Below, in pieces: positions 1 through 11,084 of a stretch of 64,000 bases of DNA. The stretch comes from Oidiodendron maius Zn (Eukaryota; Ascomycota; Leotiomycetes; Myxotrichaceae), in NCBI GenBank assembly GCA_000827325.1, contig KN832881.1:332616-396615 (forward strand). The letters run 5' to 3'. How positions within the stretch are numbered: the stretch's first letter is position 1; each line of letters starts with the position of its first letter. The translations under genes were made by a program, and so were the position numbers. The notes beneath the pieces were generated by a model that had not been told where the DNA came from, did no database searches, and saw only the letters and a program-made list of their open reading frames with translations.

Positions 1-480
1 GTGGAATAGAGTTTATGACTATACGACTACGTGAGACAGAAGGGAGCTCAGATTGATGGACCTGTACAGAAAATTGCAAAGATCAATGGAAACGCGCAAG
101 AGTATCTACCTATGAAAAATTGACCCTGCCTTTATAGCCATAGACGTCGTAACAGTGGCTCCGGACCTCCGTAGTGCACTAGTGCACACTACGCAAGCCA
201 AGGTTAAGTGCCTGCTTCCTGATGCACTACACTCTGAGGTAAACATCAGGTAAGCTTATATGGTGTCAACCTATAAGAACGCAGGTGTATGTGCATTTAA
301 TTGTGTATGTCTAGCATATTTATGACTGCAGTAAAAAAAAATTTGGAATTTAATAGAGGCAAGAGAGACTATTGAGTAGGCAGCTAAAAACTAGGAGAAT
401 TAAATACATGACTTGGGGGGAGGTCTTCTTCAACTTGCGGCGCGGCTTTATCTCTTCCTTGGCATTTGGGCAATGGCGTG

Positions 481-651
481 AATAAAGCGTGACAATGTGT
501 TGCGTATAGATGGGCGTAAGATGGCGTGAGAAGTGTTTTGAGAAAGAGCTTCAAATGGCTTAGTAGCATAAATACAGCGTTGATACTGTATTGCACATAG
601 ACAGGCTATGTCAAGATAGCGTGAGAAGTATTTTGAGAAAAGACTTCAAAT
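481..651. repeat. Diverged tandem duplication, two units of about 80 bp
   Basis: Units at roughly 481-557 and 571-651 share the same order of words, for example gcgtgagaagt followed by ttttgagaaa and cttcaaatg. Most differences are G-to-A type changes on this strand (gatggcg/gatagcg, agtgttt/agtattt), with one small length difference. A transition bias in a duplicated stretch would fit repeat-induced point mutation, but two units are too few to be sure. Confidence 0.5.
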
Positions 652-1149
652 GAATGATGTTTGTATAGTGTTGTTGATGGTTCAGAGTGTTTGTGGGAGC
701 TGAAAAACAAGTGTCATCCTTGAAGTGATCCTAAGTGGGCTGTAATGAGCGGAGCCGATTGTCTGCTAATAGACCCTAGGTAGTTGTAGTAGGTAAAAGG
801 AGAGTAGCACTTGGTGAAGGTGCGCTCTGGGTCAAGATAGACACAGTACTGAACCACTCTATTGGCGGAGGGCTTGGTTGATTTGCAGAGTCTTGGAAGC
901 AAGGTTGGGATATTGAGATGGCGTTAGGAGCTGTTATTAATGTCAGCTAGTTCAAGGGAGGGATGTGGGGAACAAACCTCATAGATCCAGCATCTTCAGG
1001 AGTCTGCTAGTAGCATGTCTTGGCCGTCAGGTTCACTACTCCTGACGTGGATCACGGTCACCACGGAGAGGTGCATGCTGTCGACCGCGTTAGAAATCAG
1101 AAAAGCACTATTCTTTATTAGCAAAACAGCAAGTATTCCCCTCCTCACT

Positions 1150-1544
1150 CTCCTTCTCCCTCTCCCTCTCCACCCTAACCCGAGACCACCCGGTGGGCCA
1201 TGCTGCCTGGACCGGTGCCAGCGGATCCAGAGGCACCGCTGGCAACCGGGGCGGCATCGACCCGACCAGGGGCCAAACCACCCGCCCGCAAAGACCGGAT
1301 AGTGGCCAACGCCACCTCCTCCCTGCTCCCCCCTCCCCCAGCCGCCTTCATCAGGGCCTCGGCGCGGGCCAGCTCCCCCGCCGACAAAACCAACACCCCC
1401 CCTCCCCCTCCAGCCTCCAGATCTCCCCCCCCCTCTAACCCCCCCCCCTCTCCCTCTTCATCCGCCAATAGCGGGCTAGGGCCACCACCCCGGCCACCAC
1501 CACGCCGCCCCCAATTGAGACCGCGAGGCCCTCGAGAAAGCTAA
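1150..1544. other. GC-rich island, possible decayed gene
   Basis: This block is far richer in G+C than its surroundings. On the minus strand it is open for about 97 codons (1175-1468, Gly/Ala/Glu rich). In another minus frame around 1480-1530 it encodes a hydrophobic stretch followed by Arg/Lys (GGGVVVAGVVALARYWRMK), like one membrane helix. On the plus strand it is Pro-rich. The frames do not join through an obvious intron, and long G runs make a shift easy. It could be a decayed gene or simply biased sequence; I cannot assign a function. Confidence 0.2.
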
Positions 1545-1593
1545 AAACGTTCTAGTAAACCACTTAGTTAGCTTCCTGTCTCTTAAAAAAGGA

Positions 1594-1675
1594 ATAATGA
1601 AACGGCAAGAATAACGAAACGGCAAGAATAACGAAACGGCAAGAATGACGAAACGGTAAGAATAACGAAAAGTCA
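1594..1675. repeat. Minisatellite, 17-bp unit, about 5 copies
   Basis: About five head-to-tail copies of a 17-bp unit of the form aataacgaaacggcaag, with single-base variants in the first, fourth and last copies. Confidence 0.8.
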
Positions 1676-1740
1676 TTAACAAAAAGAGGACGGTAATAGA
1701 GGATAACAGGAATAAGGGGTCAGCAATAGGAGAGAAGGTA

Positions 1741-1850
1741 AGGAGAGGGATAGCAAGGAGGAGGAGGGATAGCAAGGAGGAGGGATAGCAAGGAGGAGGG
1801 ATAGCAAGGAGGAGGAGGGATAGCAAGGAGGAGAGATAGCAATAATAACG
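1741..1850. repeat. Minisatellite, 16/19-bp unit, about 6 copies
   Basis: About six copies of gagggatagcaaggag, some with an extra gag that gives a 19-bp form. It lies 65 bp after the first minisatellite and has an unrelated unit. The minus-strand open frames over it are only translations of the repeat. Confidence 0.85.
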
Positions 1851-3320
1851 ATAAGGAGACGACGAGACGAAACCTAGAGTACTTACAAATCCCATCTTTG
1901 ATGTTATTCTTGAAGGAGAAGAAATTATCTACTCGGGAAATTGCCTTAAAGACCAAACGCTGCCTCTTCTACATAAGGAAAGAGCTACCCGTCGTACCTT
2001 CCGCGTCTCTCGACTCGGACGACTCCTCTCCCTAGACGAAGCGTGCACACATTAAACCTATGCAGCGATGCCTCCTTGAGGGCTCTAAAGCCCTGCCTAC
2101 TACCATAGAGATAAAAAAAGGATAGCTTAACCTCAAGCGCTCTAAGAAACGGATTCCATCAATCGTGATCCTAGAAACTACACGAAGGCTAGTAAATGCT
2201 ATTAGCATAGACGGAAAGCTCACTCTCTTTTCTGTCTGCGCGTCACTTGCTCTACATGATCCTAATCTTAAATATTGAACGCCATGATACTCTTGCTGGA
2301 ACCTTTGTTTAACTTTGGAATGGGAGACAGTATCAAAGGGCGTCGCAAGACCAAAAATAGGAGTGCATGAAGTTTTTGGCAATAAATTTGTGGACAGATC
2401 CGAGACACTAGAAAATTGTATTCATCGCGGCGAATAGGGCACATAGCGTGAACAGACATTATAGTAATAGGACACGTGGGGTAAACTAACAACTTATATA
2501 CGTATGCACGTATTCGAAGACAAGGACTCGGACGTAGTATTTCATAGATAGGAAGAGGTTCATACTCTTTACTACAGGTTATTCTCGCACACATAGTAGG
2601 GCTTAGTGATATAGCATGAGATTAAGTTTACTGCATCAGCTCTTGACAACGGAGATTGCTCTAGGTAACCCACTCGAAGCTGCTGCCGAGCCATTGCATG
2701 TCCTTGTGTTCAGTTGTTCGTCGTCCAGCTCTGGCGCAGCCATTTAAGCTCCCTAAGGCCGCAGACTTCGAATCCATTCGTCACACAACTTTGAGCCTGC
2801 CAACTCGTACGGTGATAGTGCAGTATTTGACTAGAAAGCTCTTGGCAGCATTGAGCAAATCTAGGAGCATATCATAAATAGTTTCGCTATGTTCCCGGCC
2901 GCATGTAGGCCACGAGCAGTCACAGTATGTAATTGCTACCGCATTATTGGCTGTACGGGGGAGAATTACAATATCAATGCGATCTTCGCCAACACCGTGC
3001 TTTGGATCCTACATTGTCCAATGAATTATGGTGACGTAAGATGGAATTGGGACGACGTATGGCATGTACCAACAGTTAGTATTATTGTTCTATTGATATG
3101 GTCATAGATCTAATTTTAATAAACCTCCGCGTCATGGCAACTCTATTCCTAGGTTATCGGGCACTTTAGACTCATGTCATTGATTTGATGAATAATTAGA
3201 TAAAAGGCTACGCGAGCTCTAGTTCTTTAGTACTTATATGCATGGAAGAAACACTATGTCTTAGTTAACTCTCTTAAATATAATAATAACACATAGCGAC
3301 ACTTAAGATTTTATTATGAA

Positions 3321-3987
3321 ATGGTGCTTATAGCCAACTCCTCGGGCCTACAGCCACTACATATGGTTATTGCCATTATTAGCTGCACTATTTTGATAAT
3401 TATTCTTCCGTTAGTTATAACTGCTATTTGGGTCATTTGCTCGGATATCCAGTATGTTATGTTTCGCGACCGCCCTAGATATCTAAAACAAGAGAAACTA
3501 CGAAAGGAATGGAATAAAGAAGCTTTAGCTGAACAAAAACGCCAAGAAATAGCTAAAAATATAATATTCACCAAGATTAATAAAGCTAAAGAGTCAGATG
3601 AGAAGTGGATCTTATTCTTGGAGCTTGTAAGTATCAAGCCTTATCCTAGGATCTATATGCTAATATTTAATGCTTTTTAGACAGAAATAGCATACTTTCC
3701 TGCACGGCGCTATATTTATCACCCAATAATTGATATCGTCGTTTGTGGCCGGTTATGGGAGAAAGTCAAATATAAACTGTAAGACTTACCTACTGTAGCT
3801 ATTATCATTTAACAGGTCTAAGCTAATATATTATAGCTTTAAACGAGGCCATTTTGCGCGTCGTCGGTATATTCATACAACTGAATTAAATAAAGCAGTA
3901 GCAAGAGCAACAGGAAAAAATGATGTCCATATTACAGAGTACACTGAGACATTTAAATTAGCTCCTCCACCATATACGGTGGCATAA
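3321..3987 (+). CDS. Small single-pass membrane protein with C-terminal PPPY motif
   Basis: Function unknown. Three exons, 3321-3626, 3681-3778 and 3837-3987, give 184 residues. Introns of 54 and 58 bp begin GTAAGT and GTAAGA, end TAG, and each has a gctaat branch word near its 3' end; the frame is kept across both. Residues about 15-40 form one strong membrane helix (IISCTILIIILPLVITAIW). A basic, charged, helix-like stretch follows, and the protein ends in PPPYTVA. PPxY is the known ligand of WW domains, including those of Rsp5/Nedd4-type ubiquitin ligases, so an adaptor or sorted membrane protein is a fair inference. The gene stands alone in AT-rich DNA. An ATG 5 bp upstream is closed within five codons. 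Confidence 0.6.
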
Positions 3988-6361
3988 AAATCCACTATAG
4001 GATAATTCTATTAGAATAGTATTAATTATCGTTCAACGTATCGAATATAGGTTGTTGACTGATATCAGGGCCTCAAGCATATGAAGGGCGATACAGGACT
4101 GATACACGCACAGAGCCTATGTATTGAGTGCTCAGTTCTCTTGCATTGAGCTTGCATATAGAGCTTACGAGTCCCACGGACTGTATTGAATCCGTAAGAA
4201 AGCTCCTTAAGTTGTCTCTGTATCACTAAATAGTCAATATAACTGAGTTTCACTTTGATTGCTAACTACAACCTGTGCAACTATTTACCTCCTATCAAGA
4301 TAGGTTATAAAGATAATTATAGAAGGGAGATTCGAGATGTTATTAATTTTTTAGATTACTTAGAGTCACTATGAGTCTATAAAACGCTACACAAGAAAAG
4401 ATTTCTCCAAAAGCGTACCCAATGTTGGACCCTCCTCAAGCTGAACCTAGATTGGATCTTCATCAAGATCTATTCGACGGCTGCTGTATGTTCTATGAAT
4501 CTTAGAACCTTAGACAATACAATGATTCCACACGCATCCTGATGAACCACATGATCTTGTGACTAAGCCTTAAGAGAAAGCTTAGGCTTTAGCTTCTGTA
4601 TAATATAGGAACATATCTTTTCACTCTTATTAGTCTTAATTAATTACTCTTTATAATATTATAATTAAACCTTTACTTATTATATTAAATCTTCAATGAC
4701 CCGTAATCCGTACACGCTGGAATATGATCCAACGCTGAACCAAATAGGATTCACTTCAAAGCTAAAGGGAGTAACTGTTTTATATTTACATAGTCCTGAG
4801 TATCTACAACGGTGGAAAGCCTGTATCTGTCATACTGTCATTATCTTCTGCCTTTATCTACGCCTTGTGACTTTATTTCACGGGAAATCCTTTACATCAG
4901 TCACTAGTTCCACAGTGGAAACGTTGGGCATGGACACCGGGAGAAAGTATTCTACTTTCTTTGGTAATTCAACTTCCGGAATCTTGGGAGCTCAGCACTT
5001 CCTGAGAATAACGTAGGTCCTTGTGTCCGTGCTGTGCGGCTCTAATGGGGGTCTGGCGTGCTATTCTTAGTCCATTCAACCCTAATTGGAATATGAAACC
5101 AGGTTTACGCGTTCGGCGGCATATCCTGGGAGCGGGGAATCCTCGTTTATCTTTGAAGAGTTCGTCCCTAAGTTGGTTATTTCCGTAGTTAGTGCCATGG
5201 ATGGAATGAAGCTGAGATTTTGGTGCCTTGATCTTCGCACCCTCCTGATAAGCAGAACTTCTCGCTTTCAGGAACGGGACTCCACATGCAGACACGATTA
5301 AGCATTTCGCTAAAGCTTCTGTCTGACCTCATCGCTTAGTCATATATTTTACACCCTTCGTGCTTCGTGCTTCCAGTGCTGCCCTCACGTCAAACACCTG
5401 AACTCCCCTTTCCGACAGTTTCTCCTTTGCGCGGCTCGCGCAGGATTAAGCTTAGATATGGGCATCCAGTTCCTCCCCTTCCGCATGATGATCGCAATTA
5501 AGATGCTGCACAAGAAGGCGCCCGTGGCAAGATAGAATTCTCGAAAACCGTTTCGAGAGTCAATATCACGTCCTGGGCGATACGGGCATCTATTTCAGGA
5601 CGCGCCGGCACTTTCACATGGCCACGAGAGGCTCCAATGCTTGACGAAGGCGTGAGTAATCTCGGGCGATCAGGCCAATTACTGTCCAGTCGTACCACGT
5701 CGTCCCGGAGGCGTTCAGACGAAGCGAGTGTTTCTAAGCGCCCGGTGGACGAGGTTTGGCGCTGAGCTCTCTCATTCGCTGCGGCCCATGCCCTTTTGCA
5801 CCAATATCACGACAACACCAGCCTCTTCGCCGCAGGCGCCATTGATTTATTGAACGTCTAAATTTGGGTACGGTGGCATTTCTGGCGGTGCTGTTTTGGT
5901 TCGTAAACCGTTTATCCACTCGTTGTCATTGGGTCCCCGCAGTACCAATGGCTTGTCGTACGCCATCATTGCAGTGGCGACCCGATGAGCAGGCGCTGGC
6001 CGCCTTTTTTTGGCCATATTTTCGGCCAACCCCTGTCGGAGGGGTAGCTTGCGGTTCCACCGCGCCGGCTAGTGCAAGGCTCATCTGGGTTGGGTGGTTC
6101 CCACCGGCGGATACACTTCGAATATAAACAGCGAGTCGCCCAAAGGGAAGTCTTGCTCCTCATCTCCTTTTCGTTGTCGGTGGTTGGCGTCACCTACTTT
6201 TGCAAAGTCTTCGTTGATCGAAGCTTACTATCATTTCATAATAATATACCCCACAAGGTTCCTAACGCTGGTCGTTCACTCTTCGATTCATACACACTCT
6301 TTAAACAGGGACGCAGCAGCATATATACGGCGTTATTCAGGACGATATTCAGGACGACACC
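3988..6361. other. Intergenic stretch, no supported gene
   Basis: AT-rich to about 4.7 kb, then of ordinary composition. Several frames of 60-110 codons exist (for example 4696-5016 +), but none has recognisable motifs, and most are overlapped by frames of similar length on the other strand. The last few hundred bases are the promoter side of the methyltransferase gene. Confidence 0.5.
6321..6361 (+). promoter_or_regulatory. TATA-like element and short duplicated leader
   Basis: An atatata word lies about 40 bp before the ATG at 6362. Between them ttcaggacga occurs twice in tandem. The start sits in a strong context (caccATGG), which supports choosing this ATG. Confidence 0.4.
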
Positions 6362-9169
6362 ATGGCTGCATCATTAGATTTCCTTCCGTCTACAACATAC
6401 AGACCTGCGTCTCCTAGTGGGCTGGTTCCCAGGAGGCGGAGGTCACTTAATACGATTGCAGAAGAGAGCGAAGGGTCCGTCGTAGGCGCGGACAATGAAA
6501 AGGACAGACGCAAATCCCCAAAGAACAGGACTCCCAGGCTGGATGAGCTTCTCTCCCCTTTGAGCGACCACTTTCCGACACCTCGAGGCAGACACTTCAT
6601 GGTGGCACCCTGCCCTCCGTCCGAGACGTCCTCAGATACCGATAGCGTGTCTGCTCCCTCTTCAGCCCCCTGGACACGACAAAGCTACATGACCGAAAAT
6701 ACCGAGTTCGACGATCTTTACGACGTATCTTCTGATGACGATAGTAAGAAGAAGAGTTCGGTTGCCCGCAAGAACAGCACAAGGAGCACAACCAGACGCT
6801 CTTCTACAGGGTCTGCTATTAGCAGACAGTCGCTGTCCCTGGTCATCCCGGGTGGAGACCCATGGCCGGGAGTGGCTGCTTTTAAGCTCTTAACCAACTC
6901 CGTGCCTCCCACGCCTCCTCCGAAGGTTCCCATGTCTCCTGCAATATTCTCATACCTCCAATCACAGGAAGCTCCATCATCCTCTGCCCCACCGTCTCTC
7001 GATGGAAGTCTTAATTCCGAGGAACTGGCTGCCATGTCGGCTCCACCGACTCCAAATGTTGGAAACGACAGCGAAGATGAGGATGGGTGGGGTGGAATAC
7101 AGCTTCAGCCGGATGCGATGGCGACCCTTCAGGCCATTGCTGGTGGAGATGAAGCTGAAAATGCCCTCTTAGCACAGCAAGCAGAGAGTGTTATTGAGTT
7201 GGGAAGCATCGAAAATCCGGCACCTGCGCGAGAGATGCAGCAAAGCTTGCCTCCGCTTGTCACGAGTCTTCACAGGAACAACTCGAGCGTCATTTCTGCA
7301 GAAGACCAGAAGTCTTTGGATTCTCTCACCAAACTCGAGATCCCCTCTCCTGGAGGATTTTTTTCTGCCTTATCCAGGGGCGCAAGACATACATGGCATC
7401 TAATCCCACTTACCCCTGACGATGTTCCTCCTTCTTCTACCACAGCAGAAAGGTTCTACAAGGCTCCATGGAATGACAACTCCCATCCAATTGAGCAGAT
7501 TGTTGAAGTCCCAGAGATGTCCGAGACAATGTCAGATGGCATGTCTACAGCCAGACCTCTAACGGCCCAGCTACTTGCAGAGGCTGTTTCACGCCCAGAA
7601 TTCAGGCATGAAAACTCAGACGAAACCATTCACCAGACCGACTATCACTCCGAAGAGGAGATTATTGCCGATGAGATCCTCGTTGACTATGAGTCTGGAT
7701 ATGCTCGCAAGCTTCAAGATGTCGCTATTTCCAATCTGGACCGCACGGGTCTGTGGTTGGTTGCTCAGAGCAACTTTCTCTCGGAATTGATCAACCCCAC
7801 CGAGGCTCGTGATGACGAAGCTGCCTTGCTCAAAAGGGTGGCTAGCGTCAGGAGTCAGAAAGAACAGATAGAAGAGGACTCTCCTCGCCGCAAAGCTGTC
7901 CGATTCTCTGAAGTTGTCACTACGAATGATGGGGGTATTGCATGCCCAAAGCCGAGCCTTGGTCACCAAGAATCCGCATACTATCGTTCCTTCAAGCTTA
8001 TGATCACGCGATCTCGTTATCGCGATACTTTCGTTCACCGCATTACCAGATTCGAAGCTCTTCAGTCCCAGCGAGTGTCATTCCCGGCGGTTCACCGTGC
8101 GCATCTCCTTGGAAAATACCAGCTCAGCGTTGTCCCAATGAGCGCCAAGCGCCGGATGTCAGCCAACGTTGCTCGCGGCGATGAGCTTTCTGACGAAGAT
8201 CCTCAAAAGTTAAAGCGCGATAAAGAGTACGAAGCTCTCATGCAGATGGCCCCTGCCAGCTGGAATGTCATGGCCACTAAGCTACTCAATGGTGGCCGGC
8301 TTATAGCCGCACCTGTTGCAAAGCGACTCGCTCGACTCTCATCCATGGGCCCCAAGCTCGACGGGACCCCAAGGGACCGTGCTCGCATCCTGGACCTCGG
8401 TGGCCAAGCTACCTGTGACTGGGCATGGCATTGTGCGTTGGAGTACCCAAACACCAAGGTTTACACCGTAACAACCAAGGCCCTGCGCCAGCTCTCTAAC
8501 TCCAATATCCGCGGGCCGAAGAACCATCGCCAAGTCGCCATCAAGCACCTGACCAAGCTCCCATTCGCAGACAACCAATTCGACCTGATCTCCGCCCGCG
8601 AGATCTACACGATCCTGCGTGAAAATGGCGAGCAGGGACAGGACGAGTGGCAGGTCTGCCTAAAGGAGTGCATGCGAGTTCTTAAGCCCGGAGGGTACCT
8701 AGAATTCTCTATTATGGATTCCGACATCGTCAACGCTGGCCCGCGGGGCCTGGCCAAGAGCGTCGAGTTCGGGTTCAACCTCAGGACCCTCGGCTATGAC
8801 CCGACACCCAGCAAGGCCTGGCTGCGCCGCCTGCGGGATGCCGGATTCGTGGATACCAAGCGCGCGTGGTTGTTCCTCCCCATGGGCGCGAAGATGGAGA
8901 ATAAGATACAGAGCAGGGACAGTATGGGTGTCGAGGTGAAGTTGGAGCTGGAGGCCATGGTGCAGGGCAGTACGGAGAACGTGGCGTGTGTGACCGGTGT
9001 GGTGGGCAGCTGGGCCTGGGAGAAGTGGCTGCTGAGGTACAAGATCCAGTGTGAGGGAAATGAGGGAAAGCTGGACGGGATCCAGGAAATCGTTGAGGAA
9101 GGGAGGGCATGTGGTGCTGGGTGGAGGACGATCAATGGGTGGGCGAGGAAGCCGATGGACAAGATGTAA
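6362..9169 (+). CDS. Long LaeA-like class I methyltransferase domain protein
   Basis: Single-exon gene of 935 residues. The first 600 or so residues are Ser/Pro/acid rich and look disordered. The last third carries a class I S-adenosylmethionine methyltransferase fold: motif I around residues 675-690 (ILDLGGQATCDWA), a motif IV-like FDLISAREI, and post-motif RVLKPGGYLEF near 769. Motif I is degenerate: the usual GxGxG is replaced by GGQAT, so SAM binding is not certain. The layout recalls fungal LaeA-type or UbiE-like regulators, but the protein is about twice LaeA's length. The substrate cannot be predicted. It converges on the P450 gene (341 bp between stops). Confidence 0.85.
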   Translation: MAASLDFLPSTTYRPASPSGLVPRRRRSLNTIAEESEGSVVGADNEKDRRKSPKNRTPRLDELLSPLSDHFPTPRGRHFMVAPCPPSETSSDTDSVSAPSSAPWTRQSYMTENTEFDDLYDVSSDDDSKKKSSVARKNSTRSTTRRSSTGSAISRQSLSLVIPGGDPWPGVAAFKLLTNSVPPTPPPKVPMSPAIFSYLQSQEAPSSSAPPSLDGSLNSEELAAMSAPPTPNVGNDSEDEDGWGGIQLQPDAMATLQAIAGGDEAENALLAQQAESVIELGSIENPAPAREMQQSLPPLVTSLHRNNSSVISAEDQKSLDSLTKLEIPSPGGFFSALSRGARHTWHLIPLTPDDVPPSSTTAERFYKAPWNDNSHPIEQIVEVPEMSETMSDGMSTARPLTAQLLAEAVSRPEFRHENSDETIHQTDYHSEEEIIADEILVDYESGYARKLQDVAISNLDRTGLWLVAQSNFLSELINPTEARDDEAALLKRVASVRSQKEQIEEDSPRRKAVRFSEVVTTNDGGIACPKPSLGHQESAYYRSFKLMITRSRYRDTFVHRITRFEALQSQRVSFPAVHRAHLLGKYQLSVVPMSAKRRMSANVARGDELSDEDPQKLKRDKEYEALMQMAPASWNVMATKLLNGGRLIAAPVAKRLARLSSMGPKLDGTPRDRARILDLGGQATCDWAWHCALEYPNTKVYTVTTKALRQLSNSNIRGPKNHRQVAIKHLTKLPFADNQFDLISAREIYTILRENGEQGQDEWQVCLKECMRVLKPGGYLEFSIMDSDIVNAGPRGLAKSVEFGFNLRTLGYDPTPSKAWLRRLRDAGFVDTKRAWLFLPMGAKMENKIQSRDSMGVEVKLELEAMVQGSTENVACVTGVVGSWAWEKWLLRYKIQCEGNEGKLDGIQEIVEEGRACGAGWRTINGWARKPMDKM

Positions 9170-9510
9170 GGAGGTGAGAGGTTGGAAGTGATGCATAGGT
9201 GGTTGATAACTAATACCATGAACGTATAATCTACATGGTGCCTATGAAATACATACATTGAAATTGATCGTCTTCTTTCGTCTCGTTGTGACATGACAGG
9301 TCTCATATGAGATAGTACTGGCTGATTGAATACAGACTATGTAACCACCTCGTCATTTCCAGCATGGTATAACTGATCACTACCTATGCAATTCATGACC
9401 GAATAGAGGAGAATTTTGCAATTGGCCAGGTAGAGAAATTGTTCTATATAACAGACCCAGCCACAGCCGTCGTCCCGTCCAACTCCAGTATGATGCACAA
9501 ACCTTGACGC
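9170..9510. other. Shared 3' region between convergent genes
   Basis: This 341-bp spacer lies between the stop codons of the methyltransferase (+) and P450 (-) genes. It should hold both polyadenylation regions; nothing else is seen. Confidence 0.6.
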
Positions 9511-11084
9511 CTAAGCATTAGCCCTCTTCCTGATCCCAACCATGCACTCGAGCGGCTTCCTCAAAAACCCCTCTCTGGTCTCCAACGTCTCTTGGTGCAG
9601 TTCGAACTCGTACCTGCGGAACGTCGTGCCCACGATGAGCGCGAGCTCCATCTCGGCTACGTTGCGACCGACGCAGCTCCGCGGCCCGTAGCTGAAGGGG
9701 ATGAAGGCGTCCTTTTGCTTCTCAGTCAGCCTGTCCCAGCGTTCCGGGACGAAGGCCTCGGCGTCCGCGCCCCAGATCTCTGTAGAGTGGTGGATCGTGT
9801 AGGCAGGGACAGAGAGCACGGTGTCGGGCGCGAAGTAGTGGCCGAGGATGGAGATATTGGATCCCTTGGGGACGAGACGCGGGAGGCCGAGAGAGGAGGT
9901 GCTGTGGATGCGCAGGGTCTCGTTGATTACGTTGCGCAGGTACGGCAGGTCCTTGACCATGTCGAAGGTCGGAATGTCGGTGCCCTGGGGGATGGCGGCG
10001 TCGAGCTCCCGCTGCAGCTTCTCCAGCACGCCCGGCGTCTTGGTTACCCAGTACAGGATGGCGCATGAGGTGTTGGAGGTCGTGTCGGACCCGGCGATCA
10101 GCTGCGTGAGGGCTTCGGCAGTGAGTTCCGCACGGCCGAGTTTCGCGCCTGTCTCGTCCTTGCCTTGCATGAGCCGCGCGAGCAGATCGACGCGCTCGCT
10201 CTCCTGCTTTCCATCTAGCCGTTGTGACACGCGAGCTACTGCAATGCCGGCCAGGTTCTCCACGGCTGCGAGGCCCTTGCTGAAGAAGGGGTCGGGGAGA
10301 TATTTGGCGAAGGGTTTCAACTGAGGCAGGCAGCCCAGCGTGCCAGAGACCTCGCCTCGCCGGTTGAGCACCTCGACGGCGGGGGCGTAGGTGACGTCTG
10401 CGCCGGGCGTCATCTGGATCTCGGTGATGTCCTTGCCCTTCTCCAGCATGCCGAACGGGGTGCCGAAGGCCAGGTCGCCGATGATGTCAAAGGCTAGATA
10501 GTTGAACCAGTGCAGGCAGTCGATCTCGCTGTACTGGCCGTGGGCATTCTCCGAGAGCGTGTCCCACTGGCGCACGAAGATCTCGAGATTCTGGTGCATG
10601 TATGTCTCAAACTGGCCAATGCTCTTGGCCGAGAAGGTGTGCGAGATGGTCTTGCGCTTACGTGTATGCTCGACGCGGTCTCGAGTATTGAAGAGGCCGC
10701 GATGGATACTGACGAAGACATCGTAGTATTCACTGTTTGATATCAGTCTTGAATGCCATCGATCTCGCGCCTGGGCCCAGCTCACGATTTCAAGAACCCA
10801 TTCCCGTGCCCGTAGACAATGGGGATGGCCGATGCGTCCGCGATACTGACATGGTTGGGCTGGATCCGGACCAGCTTGCCATATTTTTTATGCGCGTCGT
10901 CGACGCTCAGATATCGCCTACCTCGACGCGCCTGGAGCAGCAGCCACAGGTTGGTAAACTTGGCCGCTAGGGGGCCTGGGATGTCTCGGATGGAAGGATT
11001 GGAAGTGAAGTAGGGAATGATGTAGAAGAGGAAGACCGCAGCGGCAATACTGTAGGGTGAGAAGAGGAAGTCGACTACGGCCAT
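9511..11084 (-). CDS. bphA: CYP53-family cytochrome P450, benzoate 4-hydroxylase
   Basis: Predicted to hydroxylate benzoate to 4-hydroxybenzoate at the ER membrane using cytochrome P450 reductase. Exons 10786-11084 and 9511-10732; the 53-bp intron (GTGAGC...AACAG) splits the Ser codon of FLKS. The product is 506 residues. Visible P450 signatures: N-terminal membrane anchor (residues 1-25), I-helix AGSDTT (313-318), ExxR ETLR (371-374), FVPERW (427-432), and heme loop FSYGPRSCVGR with Cys453 as iron ligand. The stretches VYGHGNGFLK, SIHRGLFNTRDR and TREGFLRKPL match my recollection of Aspergillus niger BphA (CYP53A1) almost word for word. Length and start agree with that family. It stands alone here, with no other beta-ketoadipate pathway gene nearby. 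Confidence 0.93.

Larger units (their letters stand above)
1..3320. other. Gene-poor, repeat-bearing stretch
   Basis: No credible gene is seen. The stretch holds a 14-bp perfect palindrome at 174-187, a diverged tandem duplication (481-651), a GC-rich island at about 1150-1540 set in AT-rich DNA, and two minisatellites (1594-1675 and 1741-1850). Open frames here are short, of low complexity, or overlap each other on both strands. Confidence 0.6.

Noticed and set aside
1594-1850. CRISPR-like array
   Set aside because: Units are contiguous with no spacers, and the genome is fungal.
1476-1956. Minus-strand frames rich in Leu/Ser/Pro over 1.5-1.95 kb
   Set aside because: They are translations of the minisatellite units, not a gene.
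8699-9306. Long minus-strand frames at the methyltransferase 3' end
   Set aside because: They lie opposite a well-supported coding sequence and have no motifs.
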